Source: Rhizophagus clarus (lineage: Eukaryota > Glomeromycota > Glomeromycetes > Glomerales > Glomeraceae). From it: a stretch of DNA of 64,000 nt. A program made the translations under genes and the position numbers. The notes beneath the pieces were generated by a model. The model did not search any database and was not told the origin of the DNA. It saw only the letters and a list, made by a program, of their open reading frames with translations. Below are positions 9,901 through 18,864 of this stretch, one piece after another. Within the stretch, counting starts at the first letter, position 1. Each line of letters begins with the position of its first letter. The stretch covers positions 496,001 to 560,000 of the forward strand of contig BLAL01000160.1 of assembly GCA_015698045.1 (NCBI GenBank), given 5' to 3'.

Positions 9901-11023
9901 GGATTTCTCCCGAATTGCAAGACCAATGCTCACTTTGTTAAAGAAAGATGCTCCTTTCAACTGGGAGGAAAAGCAACAGCAAGCCTTTGACAGACTAAAG
10001 GAGATGCTAATTAAAGCCCCTGTACTAAGTTATCCAGATTTCGACAAACCTTTCATTATCTATACTGACGCCTCTGGAATTGGATTAGGTGCTGTATTAT
10101 CTCAACTAAAGGAAGGTGGTAAAGAACATGTAATTGCCTATGCAAGCAGAAGCCTTAATCCAGCAGAAAAGAACTACTCTGTAACAGACCAAGAGTGTTT
10201 GGCTGTAGTATGGGCCATAAAACATTTTCAACACTACTTAGGATTAAGACCATTCACCATCATTACTGACCACTCTGCCCTCAAATGGTTAAAGACTTCC
10301 AAGATGCCAAAAGGAAGAAGAGCCCGCTGGGTAATGGAATTACAGCAGTATGACTTTGAGATCAAACACAGACCAGGAAAACTTAATGCCAATGCTGATG
10401 CATTATCTAGAACTCCTGAAGAAACATTCTGTTTCCTAATTGAATTAGAAACATATCCTGGACCTACCAAGAATACTTTATCTGCTCCAATAACTTTAAC
10501 CCCTATAGAAGAGGAAGATTATGAAGCAGATTCTGAAGAAGACATCACTACCAAACCAGTAGCAGAAATATACGAAATTATTTATCCTCAACCATGTGAA
10601 AACTGTGAAGAAATTCAATGTATATGTTGGGAAAATGATAATAGCACTTTAGGATCAGACTATGAAAGAGATTGGCAAGAATACTACCAGCAAATGCACG
10701 ACCAAGAAGATCATCCAAACCATCAGGAAGAATGGCTAGAAGAAGGCCAAGATATTTTAATTTTGAATGATGATATAGAAGGAGTCCAAACTCCTGCATA
10801 TTATTTTTCAAAGGAAGAATTACAAGAATTATTCCAAGAGTTTATTCAAATAAAGCAAGTAATTGCTGGTCAACCTATCAATAGAGGAGGAAGTAGATGC
10901 ACCTTTGAATGTGACATAGAAAATCATCATATTCATACTTATTGTACAATGTGCAAAAAGAACCTCCCATATGGAACTATCCTTCATGATTGCATTATTG
11001 GATTTACTTTAGGGAAAATATGA
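6950..11023 (+). CDS. Gag-Pol polyprotein (Gag, protease, RT, RNase H) of the Ty3/gypsy element
   Basis: A 1,357-codon frame. The first ~260 residues are a retrotransposon Gag capsid domain (EWLERFETAANTNQW... DWFRANG). A CCHC zinc knuckle (CFKCGKVGHISREC) sits at about residues 298-311, followed by Asn-rich and acidic stretches. The aspartic protease has VIDSGAATS near residue 500. Reverse transcriptase shows YLDDVIIY near 890 and RNase H YTDASGIGLGAV near 1038. An acidic tail follows, with several Cys/His pairs near its end (CENC..CIC; CTMC). Family order and motifs are those of fungal Ty3/gypsy elements. Viral-like fossil; described as such only. Confidence 0.95.
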   Translation: MNQDQLTAVLTTIFGTNGQNITQLTTALGNAPPPRELTIAKVDNFHGKDDEDPYEWLERFETAANTNQWTGNRRIAIAAGYLKDAAHDWFRANGNGLTVWNDNTNQNASFVHQFEAYFSPETKKNQWYYELMTIRQTAEEKVEDYSRRFKKVLRKVNGTTDPPPVPAALQVRMYLYGLNPLLTPLVSTNNPTTLNDAITRAKLVETGYNYVPTKSVSLNVPVAVKENAPLPITPVAGSSTSKNDPDVDALTQQLQQLTLNYATLSSALLAQNNSNNNSKPRNFRATTEKARDKTKLTCFKCGKVGHISRECRSNRNNNSGNNNNNNNRKLFTRPVNFLDEEYVEEEEYYSYDEEEEDEAEYEVYVNTRSESGKERQLRKRVRTGDEMDEGGEEYIIPVVPSAETTPSTIKAQKIKRKFKMRPAPIENVTEFDIAQYIKDLPCGLTIGQASSQIPKYRSAMLKSVKRTRETNFISSANDAPTTAARCQLRVDGEPISAVIDSGAATSIITKKLMKRLGYSINGPSNLVIVTANGTKVRSLGEVKDFPIEVKSHLINLNIQVLDSTDEVFILGNDWLKKVKANLDWEEGTLTILWRKKRITVPMQCTRGRPAESYDEEETDSEEYEEEEIEESPLYLSDLSDDFSDISDLEFNPWTNHTPYEESEEEIEESEDENPAIYLAVTATQEEPHKLNLGPLDVHQQQLFNNLLTSFRDICAKSQTEIGRTNLIKHKIYIGDARPISQAPYRINPKNKEFLKEEIVKMEENGIIRKSCSPWASPVVIVDKKGGDKRICIDYRRLNAITKADAYPLPRIDDLLESFGQAKWFTTLDLASGYWQVAMDEADIEKTAFVTPFGLYEFLVMPFGLSYAPGTFQRLMNRVLQEFLNDFVAVYLDDVIIYTKGTFEQHMDHIAQVFQALRNSNLKIKLKKCYFALPNIHFLGHVVGRDGIKPDPEKIDKVKNYPIPTNLTQLRAALGLFSYYRKFIKDFSRIARPMLTLLKKDAPFNWEEKQQQAFDRLKEMLIKAPVLSYPDFDKPFIIYTDASGIGLGAVLSQLKEGGKEHVIAYASRSLNPAEKNYSVTDQECLAVVWAIKHFQHYLGLRPFTIITDHSALKWLKTSKMPKGRRARWVMELQQYDFEIKHRPGKLNANADALSRTPEETFCFLIELETYPGPTKNTLSAPITLTPIEEEDYEADSEEDITTKPVAEIYEIIYPQPCENCEEIQCICWENDNSTLGSDYERDWQEYYQQMHDQEDHPNHQEEWLEEGQDILILNDDIEGVQTPAYYFSKEELQELFQEFIQIKQVIAGQPINRGGSRCTFECDIENHHIHTYCTMCKKNLPYGTILHDCIIGFTLGKI

Positions 11024-11289
11024 CCTGATATGAAGCCAGAATTTTTGGTAAACCAACCTTGGTGGGAGGAACCTGAAGGAGTGAAACAAACCAACCTTGT
11101 TCATTATTTAAAATGCTTCTTACGACTTCCCTATGGATTACCCCCTTACACCATCTCTACTGAGCCATTTGTAGCTTCCTTAGATTAAATCCTTAACAAA
11201 TATCAAATTTATTAAAAGGTGAAAGCGAAAAGTGCCTGCATTGTGACAGACAGCCTAATATTTTATTTTATTTAAGTATTTTTATAACA

Positions 11290-12549
11290 ATGGATACAAC
11301 CCAATATAATAGAATTTTTCAATATTTAACTACTCAACAACTACCATCAGACTTAAATACTCAACAACTTATCAAACAATTCAAAAACTTTTGTACTCCT
11401 TTTATTATTAAAAACAACTATTTATATAGAAAAGACAAACAGAAAGAAGGAAATTTATTAAGAGTAATTAGAATACATGAAATGGAACCAGTTCTTTACA
11501 TGGTACATAATGATCCTACTTCTGGACACTTTGGAACTGAAATTATGTTCAACAAAATTCGTACTAGATATTACTGGCCTCAGATGTATGAAAATATTAG
11601 AGAATATGTTAAAAATTGTGACTCATGTCAAAGAAGAGGAAAACCTCAAACTCATCAATTATTACATCCAATACCTGTACATTCACCTTTTTATCAAATA
11701 GGAATAGATTTTGTAGGACCTTTACCAAAGACTTCTAATGGAAATAAATATATTATAGTTGCTATGGATTACCTGACTAAATGGCCTGAAGCAAAAGCAG
11801 TACCTAGAGCTACAGCAGAAGAAACTGAGAAATTCATATATGAAGACATTATATGCCGACATGGATGCCCTCAGAAAATACTGACAGATCGAGGAACTCA
11901 TTTTAATAATCAAATTATTGATCGTTTAACCAAAAGATTTGAGATTAAGCATTTATTATCAACACCATATCATCCCCAAACCAATGGATTAGTAGAAAGA
12001 TTCAATAGAACTTTATGTGAATCTTTAGCTAAATTAGTCAAACAAGTAGAACAGTGGGATCAGTTTATTCAGCCAGTTTTATTTGCTTATCGTACAAGTA
12101 AACAATCCACAACCAAAATATCTCCTTTTTATTTAACATATGGTCGTGAAGCAAAGTTGCCAATTGATGATCTTACCCAAAATGAAGAACAATTATCCGA
12201 TAGGATCAACAAATTAGTTAATGAGTTACCACATGATAGAGAATCTACCCGACAAAGGATAGATCAGCAACAAGCCAAACAGAAATTACATCATGATCAG
12301 CAAATTAAACGTCATAGATCTTTTCAAATAGGAGATAAAGTTTTATTGTACAAGGCTGAAAAAGCGAAACAATGGTCTGGAAAATTAGATGAAAAATGGA
12401 AGGGACCCTATTATATCCATGCGGTTTTACAAAATGAAAGCTATAAAATAAGGGATATGCAAGGAAAAGTCCTAAAAGCTCCTTTCAATGGAAGTTTACT
12501 AAAACCTTACTACGATCAGAAAGAATGGAATCTCCCAATAATAGATTAA
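11290..12549 (+). CDS. Integrase of the Ty3/gypsy element
   Basis: A 419-codon frame. The N-terminal zinc-binding H-H-C-C set is visible (HNDPTSGH ... CDSCQRRG). The catalytic core shows the D,D35E residues in GIDFVGPLP, LTDRGTHF and GLVERFNRTL. The C-terminus contains a GPY/F-type module (WKGPYYIHAVL) with a short tail, and no chromodomain was recognised. It is part of pol in this element. Confidence 0.95.
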   Translation: MDTTQYNRIFQYLTTQQLPSDLNTQQLIKQFKNFCTPFIIKNNYLYRKDKQKEGNLLRVIRIHEMEPVLYMVHNDPTSGHFGTEIMFNKIRTRYYWPQMYENIREYVKNCDSCQRRGKPQTHQLLHPIPVHSPFYQIGIDFVGPLPKTSNGNKYIIVAMDYLTKWPEAKAVPRATAEETEKFIYEDIICRHGCPQKILTDRGTHFNNQIIDRLTKRFEIKHLLSTPYHPQTNGLVERFNRTLCESLAKLVKQVEQWDQFIQPVLFAYRTSKQSTTKISPFYLTYGREAKLPIDDLTQNEEQLSDRINKLVNELPHDRESTRQRIDQQQAKQKLHHDQQIKRHRSFQIGDKVLLYKAEKAKQWSGKLDEKWKGPYYIHAVLQNESYKIRDMQGKVLKAPFNGSLLKPYYDQKEWNLPIID

Positions 12550-12959
12550 TTGACCTTTTAACTCAAGATTTACAACTAGAACTTCCTTTTGAAAATGGAG
12601 ATTTAATACCACCCTATGATGAAGCTGCTCCTTTTGATGAACAATTTAAAAATGCTTATGCTGCATTACGACGATCAATTCAATTGAAAGAACGATTAAA
12701 CTCACTAATCAATGCTTATTATATTGGAAAATTATTAAATAGTTTAGAAACTAAAGCTCAACAATTTAGATATAAGCAAAAATTAACTAATCATTATACG
12801 AGAATGTCAGAAAATGTCTTTGATATATTTGAACATCAACCAATTAAAATACTTGGTACTTTTTACATTACTGCGCAAATAGCAAGGAAAATAAATAGAA
12901 GTCAGGTGAAACAGTTACGAGAAATAGTGCAAGGATTATTGGATCAAAATTCTTTATAA
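12525..12959 (+). CDS. Accessory ORF downstream of integrase, unknown
   Basis: A 144-codon frame overlapping the end of integrase by 25 bases. It is acidic at the N-terminus (ENGDLIPPYDEAAPFDEQF), then helical and Leu/Gln-rich (SIQLKERLNSLINAYYIGKL). No zinc, envelope or known motif was seen. It may be an extra protein of this retroelement lineage or a remnant. Its compact fit right after integrase argues that it belongs to the element. Confidence 0.5.
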   Translation: MESPNNRLIDLLTQDLQLELPFENGDLIPPYDEAAPFDEQFKNAYAALRRSIQLKERLNSLINAYYIGKLLNSLETKAQQFRYKQKLTNHYTRMSENVFDIFEHQPIKILGTFYITAQIARKINRSQVKQLREIVQGLLDQNSL

Positions 12960-13220
12960 TTACATCATAATTTATTGGAAAATTTATTGATTGGATTAAA
13001 TAAATCAAGTCTAAATTAATTTAATTAATTGACGCAAGTATGATCTACAAAAATAGAAATTAGTAATGATGGCAGATCCAAATTTAATTTAGTGTTAATT
13101 TTAGTTTCACAAATGATCAGCAAAAATGCGCGACTTAACTCCCCAAAATAATTTAATAGAAAATAGAAAATTTTTATGAAAATTTATTAGGAAAAAGAAA
13201 AAAAAGAAAAGAAGAAAAAT

Positions 13221-13694
13221 CTAAATAGTAGATGGTGGTTCTAAATTATTTTCTCTCATATATGTTTCATAATTGGAAATAGTTTCTTTTGCCTCATTAG
13301 CCCTTTTATGTTCCCTCTCATGTCGTACCTTCCAACCTTCCCGTTCCCTCCTATACCGCTCCTTATCCTTAGTTAATGAAAATACTTGTTCTCGTAAATC
13401 TCTATTAAACCCTGCTAACTCCTTATAATGGCCAAGTTCCCCATTTTTCTGATTTATTTCTTGTTGTAATTTCTCTACTTCTTCTTCTTTCGTTACAAAA
13501 AGCTCTCCAGCAACTTCTAAAGCTTGTTGAGCCAAGCCTTCACTTTTTTGAGGCTTATCAATGCCTTTTCTTCGAAAATGCCTTCTTCTGACGGCCTTAC
13601 TTGGTTTATTATGTTTTTTTTTATTATTTTGGCCTCGAGAGGCGCGCGAACTGCGAAGTTTTCGACGAGCAACATTGGTGTCAGTGCGAGTCAT
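13221..13694 (-). CDS. Antisense coiled-coil ORF within the retrotransposon
   Basis: A 157-codon frame on the strand opposite to gag-pol, between integrase and the 3' LTR. Residues 1-50 are strongly basic (RRKLRSSRASRG, KAVRRRHFRRKG), resembling a nuclear-targeting or nucleic-acid-binding tail. Residues about 65-145 are a heptad-rich charged coiled coil (FVTKEEEVEKLQQEINQKNG, LTKDKERYRREREG). Codon use is clean, unlike a chance antisense frame. Additional antisense ORFs in this position are known from some plant LTR elements. Function unknown. Confidence 0.55.
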   Translation of the reverse strand: MTRTDTNVARRKLRSSRASRGQNNKKKHNKPSKAVRRRHFRRKGIDKPQKSEGLAQQALEVAGELFVTKEEEVEKLQQEINQKNGELGHYKELAGFNRDLREQVFSLTKDKERYRREREGWKVRHEREHKRANEAKETISNYETYMRENNLEPPSTI

Positions 13695-14094
13695 ATTGAA
13701 AATTAATGAAGAAAAAAAAAGATGAAGATGATTTTGAGATAGTGCAACATTGATGAAAATGTAAATGAAGAAACTTCCCAGAAATTACCACCAAAAATCA
13801 AACCGAATTTTATCAGAATTTACCAACACTTTTCCACTAATTTCCAATCCCATAATTCTAACAAATTCAAAAATTGGTATAAATATGAGTCCATCATCAA
13901 CACAAAATCGCCGTCACACGTACTCGGTCATTCCTGGCCAAAATGATCGGCTTCTATGCCTCGCTAATTTCGGGCTTTGGCACGAATTCCCTTCAGGGGC
14001 CTCTTAGCTTGGTATATCACGAGTGACCCCCATGTACTAGCGGGTTGGGTGTGTAGTGTGGTAAAAAGAAAAGAGTTTTCAACGGAGTTCAAAC

Positions 14095-14110
14095 TAAAGA
14101 AGGGGAGAAC
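14095..14110 (+). other. Polypurine tract before the 3' LTR
   Basis: The purine run AAAGAAGGGGAGAAC directly abuts the TGTTGG start of the 3' LTR, the expected place for plus-strand priming. Confidence 0.7.
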
Positions 14111-14555
14111 TGTTGGCGTAGTAATCACGTGACATTGTGGCAAAGTATATAGAGCCGCCTAAGCCAAAGCCATCATAGCCTGTTATTTTTGATATTTCCG
14201 ATTTATTTGATATATCAGTTTTATTTGATTTATCTGATTTATTTGATTTAATTGATTTATTTTATTTATTTGATTTATTAGTTTTATTTGATATATTAGA
14301 TTTATTTGTTATATTTTTAAATATATTTTATTTTGTATAAATATCCTGAAATTTCTTTTTAGTTGAAAAATAGGAGAGAGTGTAATAACAAAGTTATAAT
14401 AACAAGTTCATATAATTAACAAATAAACTCTTTTACCTTATAAACGAACTGTCCCTTTGTGAATAGTGTGTCTTGTTGATTGGACTTGAGACATATCTAT
14501 TGCATCCCTGTCTCCAAGTCATAGTTACCTGATCGACGAACTGACCAGAGTAACA
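14111..14555 (+). repeat. 3' LTR
   Basis: Starts TGTTGGCG, ends AGTAACA and is followed by the CCAT duplication. One base shorter than the 5' LTR in an A-run and otherwise the same, which dates the insertion as recent. Confidence 0.95.
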
Positions 14556-14559
14556 CCAT

Positions 14560-17500
14560 ATATAAATTGAAATATGAAAGATATAAATTATAATAAAATT
14601 AGATGTAGAATTGCTCTAAAATAAATAATGAAATATAATTTAGTAGATACCTGAAATCATAAAAATAAATAAATAAATAATCCTGAATTATATTGGTTAT
14701 TATGTATGGTATTGTAAAACAATAATTTAAAATAATTTATAATACGTGATTTATGAAAAATGAATGATGCAAAGTTTTATAGAAAATACGAAAATAATTT
14801 TTTTATTAACGTTAATTTTGAAAAAAAATGTATGTAAATAAAATAATACTATGCAAATGTCCGTTCGTCCGTCCGGCAAAAGTGCCATTCTTGATATAAT
14901 AGATAATAAAGATAAATATAACATATCAAGAATGAGTGATATTGTGCAACAAAAAAACCTTTATTAACGCCATTTTGGACTTAATACCGGTTACCGTTTC
15001 CCTGATTTATTATAAGTCAGCCATAACTCTACGTCTAGTATTTTATCAATCCTTAGTAATTTTGATCGTCATCGTAGTTCTACGCCTAAAAATTATTCAC
15101 TAATCTTGATGGAGTTGTAGGATTTGGATCGGTCTTAGTAGGACCGATCTTCATGGTCTTCGGTCGAACAAGACCGATTTATATAAATTGTTTAAAATTG
15201 CCAAATTTTCGTCGCATTTTTTTCTCAAATGTAATAAAAAAATTTTTTTACGTTTTCATTAAAAATTATTATTTCGCAATCACCATAAATAATATAATGA
15301 TCAAGATTCAAACACAATCCCCAATTTAAAAATTAAAGGCTTTTTATTAAAGGTTGTATGAAATTCTATTAACTTGTTAAGATATACCGAACCTACAGTA
15401 ATACTGTACTTTAAATTTAATAAAAAAAGAATAATTTAACGAAATACGTTTTTTGTTTTGAAAAGTTAAACTATAAATATTTTTTTTGTTTGATAAGGCC
15501 TTAAAGATAGACAATTAAAAAAAAAAATAAAATAAAAAAGAAAAATTAAGAAAACCTTTTTTTCAATTATAACATCTGATTATTAACTAAAAGCCACCTA
15601 TTTATTTCATTTTTGAGTTAATCCGAACCTAAAAAAAAAAATTAAATTCAAATGAGGGCTGATTTCACTTCATTATATTTTAATTTTTTTTTATATCATC
15701 TTATGATTCACTGCAATTAAGAGATTATTCATGTTAAATTACAACTATTGTATGAGTAAATAATTGAAAAAATACCTTTTATTTGTGGTATACATTCGTA
15801 AGATAAATAAAGTTGATATGGTGATAAGTAAAGGACAAAAAAATTGAATGATTATAAATAAAAATTATTCTTGCTAAAGTTAATTTATAGGTATAATCTA
15901 CTTATTTACAATTAAAAACAAGGGTATAATAATATTATTATTATCATTATTAGTTAATTAATTATTTTCTGATAAAATATTTACATTGAAGTGATGATGA
16001 AATTAATAAATAACGTCTTAACGTCAATAGATATTTTTATTATTAAATTTATTATTACTCAATTGAGTATTGAAATTTTCTTAAAAAAAGGTTCCTTCTT
16101 TTGAATTTGTGAGCGAGATTTTCACATTTCTTCACTAATAATTAAATGAATGGTTGAATATAAATTTCTTTTATATACTTTAAAACAAAATAAAAATGTT
16201 TCAAAATTAACTAAAAATATAGAATTATCACAGTATATTTTTTATAAACAGGCCACTCAATATCCATCCTTAAAATTTCATTGACAAAAATAAATTACAA
16301 AAAAAAACGATTTATAAAAATTTTTTTTTTTTTTTGAATCTTACCATTTTTCATTATAATATTAATGACAAAGTATTCCGGCCCTGCCACAAAGGGACTT
16401 CCGAAGAAGTGTACTACGCTCCTTCCTGTAAATTGTTTACGCATAGCACCATGCCGTTCCACCCAACAGGTCCTATCGTAGGACTGCAGCAAAAGCTGGT
16501 ACCGACGATCTAAGCTTCTATGCTCCAACCCTCGCATAGTGCTATACCGATCCAAATAATTCCCAACCAGCCCTACCGTGAGACTACTGCAGCAAAGCTG
16601 ATACTCACAGGCTTACAAAGTAAGCATGCTATGCTCCCACCCGTGCATAACATCATGCTGCTCCAATAAAAGTTCCCAAATTAGGGAAGAGTATATAATA
16701 AAATGAACGGGGTGAAAGAAGAAAGCGAGTGATGGAGTGGAAAGAAAGATAAAAGGAAAGAATAAGTTGGCAAAGAGTAAGAGGAAACAAAAGAAAAGCG
16801 AAAAGCAAAAGAAGAAAGAAAAGGAAGGTAGAGAGAAGGCACACTAGCAATATTGTAGAGTTACTTTTTTATTACGAGAAATGGGTTCATATTTCGCATC
16901 GTTAGATACGGTCATAGCATACGATTTTTTACTACTAGTTACTCTATATTTTCTATCTTGTATTGCAGAACTACTACTCTAAATAATATAAAATATAAAA
17001 ATAACGCACAGGAAGAGAGAAATGAGAAGAGAGAATAACGAAAGGAAAGAAAATGATTACGTGAGATGGAGAGGCTTTGAGTAGTCAGAGTATAAAAATT
17101 GTGCTGTTGTCATAATGCGGGATCGTTATTTAAATCAATAAAATTATTGGTTGGAGTTTGAAATCCCACAAAGATGACTCATATTCAGATGCAATTATAC
17201 TACAATAGTAAGCGAAACAATAAAACTTTTAAAGGTCCGCGTGATTAATTGTACGCAGCAATAAATACTTGCGTCGCGTCAGTAACTAATAATGCATTTT
17301 CACAATAATTTCTTTTTTTTTTTTTAAAAAAAAAGGATTTTTAGAATTAGAACCATTTTTTTGATTATTAAAACGAAAAATGATTTTAAATCCACTTGTT
17401 TTCCTTGTAATGCAGTAAGTAACTGTGTTTAGTTAGTAGCTGCGTTGTACATAGTCATTCAGAAACTGTAGTACTGCATATTGTTGCACATTATGGAAAT

Positions 17501-18699
17501 TAGTTTCTGTAAATCTTAAAAGAAAAAATAAATAAACTCGATTTTGTTAATGAATTGATTTAATAACAATAAAAATGAAAAGGATTTATTGTTTTAAGAT
17601 TAAAGATGATCATAATTGCTGCAGCCAAATCAGAAACGCAGCAACTCAACAAAGTACAAAGTATTTGTTTAACAACCATACGGGGAACGAACCAAGTTTT
17701 GGTTTAATGACGATCATCAAAAATATAATGTATTGCCAAACTATGCCGATCGTTTTTAAATCAACCATGAATAATTGGTTCTTGGTACCTTGATGACATG
17801 ATCAGCTGCGGTAAGTACAGTACGTAAACTTTCTAGAAACTTTTTAATTTAACTCAATTTAGTTTAATAATACAATATAGTACATTCAGCACCTGAAAGT
17901 GATTAACTAAAATAACAAAACAAACCAGCTTTGCTGATTCTACGCAATACATTTCAAAGGTGAATTGATTTCATTTAAGAAATGATCCTAATAACAAAGA
18001 GACAAAAAAAAAGGAATGAATGAATTGTTATTAATATTCTTAATAAATGGGAAAAGGCAAAACATTTCGAAAACGATGATTTTAAAATAATCAAGAGCAG
18101 GTACGAATATCGTGGGTGTCTTGAAAAAAAAAAGAAAGTTCCATATTTATCGGTCTCGGCTAAATTACAGCCTTAATTATGCTGCGGTTATGCAAGTATC
18201 ACCACATGTTCATGCCAATATGCCAATAATGCAGTAGATTTTCACAATTTAACCTTTGTTACCACCATTCAAGACAAAGGGATGCAAATATATCGAATAT
18301 ATCGCCTCCGCAATGTGTTTTATTTATAAACTGCCGCAGAAAATCTTATCTAAGAAAGGGTTATTTGTTGGCATGCATGTCTCTAGATTGATCAACTGCG
18401 TAAAAATCATCAAATGAATTCCCAAAAATATCCATTCATTTTTTCAATTCTCACAATCAACAAATGCAATAAATTAATTAACAACGAACAATAAATAATA
18501 AGTATAAGAAGTTCAATTTTAACAATTACTTAATTTGCAGATACTACGACACTATATAAGAAAATTTGTATTTATCTTGGAAACTGTCATGTCAAAGTTG
18601 GTTTCCGGTTAATTTATTTTACCGAATTCGGTACACAAATAAAAAAAATGTTTGTTTATTTGTTGTATTTGTTAGTTAATCGATTTTATTTAAAATTTG
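14560..18699. other. Long intergenic region with hairpins and a GC-richer block
   Basis: No gene was supported. Notable items: an inverted pair CATTCTTGATAT/ATATCAAGAATG (14886-14897, 14933-14944); a nested hairpin around ATCGGTCTT...AAGACCGAT (about 15134-15178); a GC-richer duplicated block (16370-16680); and a purine-rich tract (16735-16850). The small frame at 17575-17793 has no coding character. Confidence 0.5.
16370..16680. repeat. Two diverged ~110-bp repeat units in a GC-richer island
   Basis: Two successive units share the order CTGCAGCAAA-AGCTG, ATGCTCC, GCATA and ...TTCCC: the first spans about 16465-16565, the second 16566-16675. The block is clearly GC-richer than its surroundings. 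It could be an old interspersed repeat; no terminal repeats, tRNA boxes or ORF were found. Confidence 0.4.
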
Positions 18700-18708
18700 T
18701 ATAAATAG
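18700..18708 (+). promoter_or_regulatory. Candidate TATA box of the ABC exporter gene
   Basis: TATAAATAG lies 157 bp upstream of the ATG at 18865, at a plausible distance for a short leader. Context-based only. Confidence 0.4.
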
Positions 18709-18864
18709 AGCTGATTTATTTAACCAAAGAATTTTTTTTTTTCTTTATCGAGTAAATTATCATTAAAAATTATTCGATTAATTAACTTTATGATTATATG
18801 TTTATTTTTTTTAAAAAATAATAATATAAGATTTTTATCACTTTAAGCTTAATTATTCGTAAAT

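Larger units (their letters stand above)
5292..14555 (+). mobile_element. Ty3/gypsy LTR retrotransposon, young, with a nested DNA transposon
   Basis: Two LTRs (446 and 445 bp) bound the element and differ only by one base in an A-run, so insertion was recent. The 4-bp direct repeat CCAT flanks both sides (5288-5291 and 14556-14559). The order gag, zinc knuckle, protease, reverse transcriptase, RNase H, integrase is that of Ty3/gypsy. It looks structurally nearly whole: pol is spread over two open frames (about one break, unless that arrangement is natural), and a 649-bp DNA element is inserted between the leader and gag. Extra ORFs lie downstream of integrase, one in sense and one antisense. 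Confidence 0.95.

Noticed and set aside
13765-14007. 80-codon plus-strand frame before the 3' LTR
   Set aside because: No recognisable composition; lies in the untranslated end of the retroelement.
17575-17793. 72-codon frame in the intergenic region
   Set aside because: No splice sites, homology cues or biased composition; consistent with chance.
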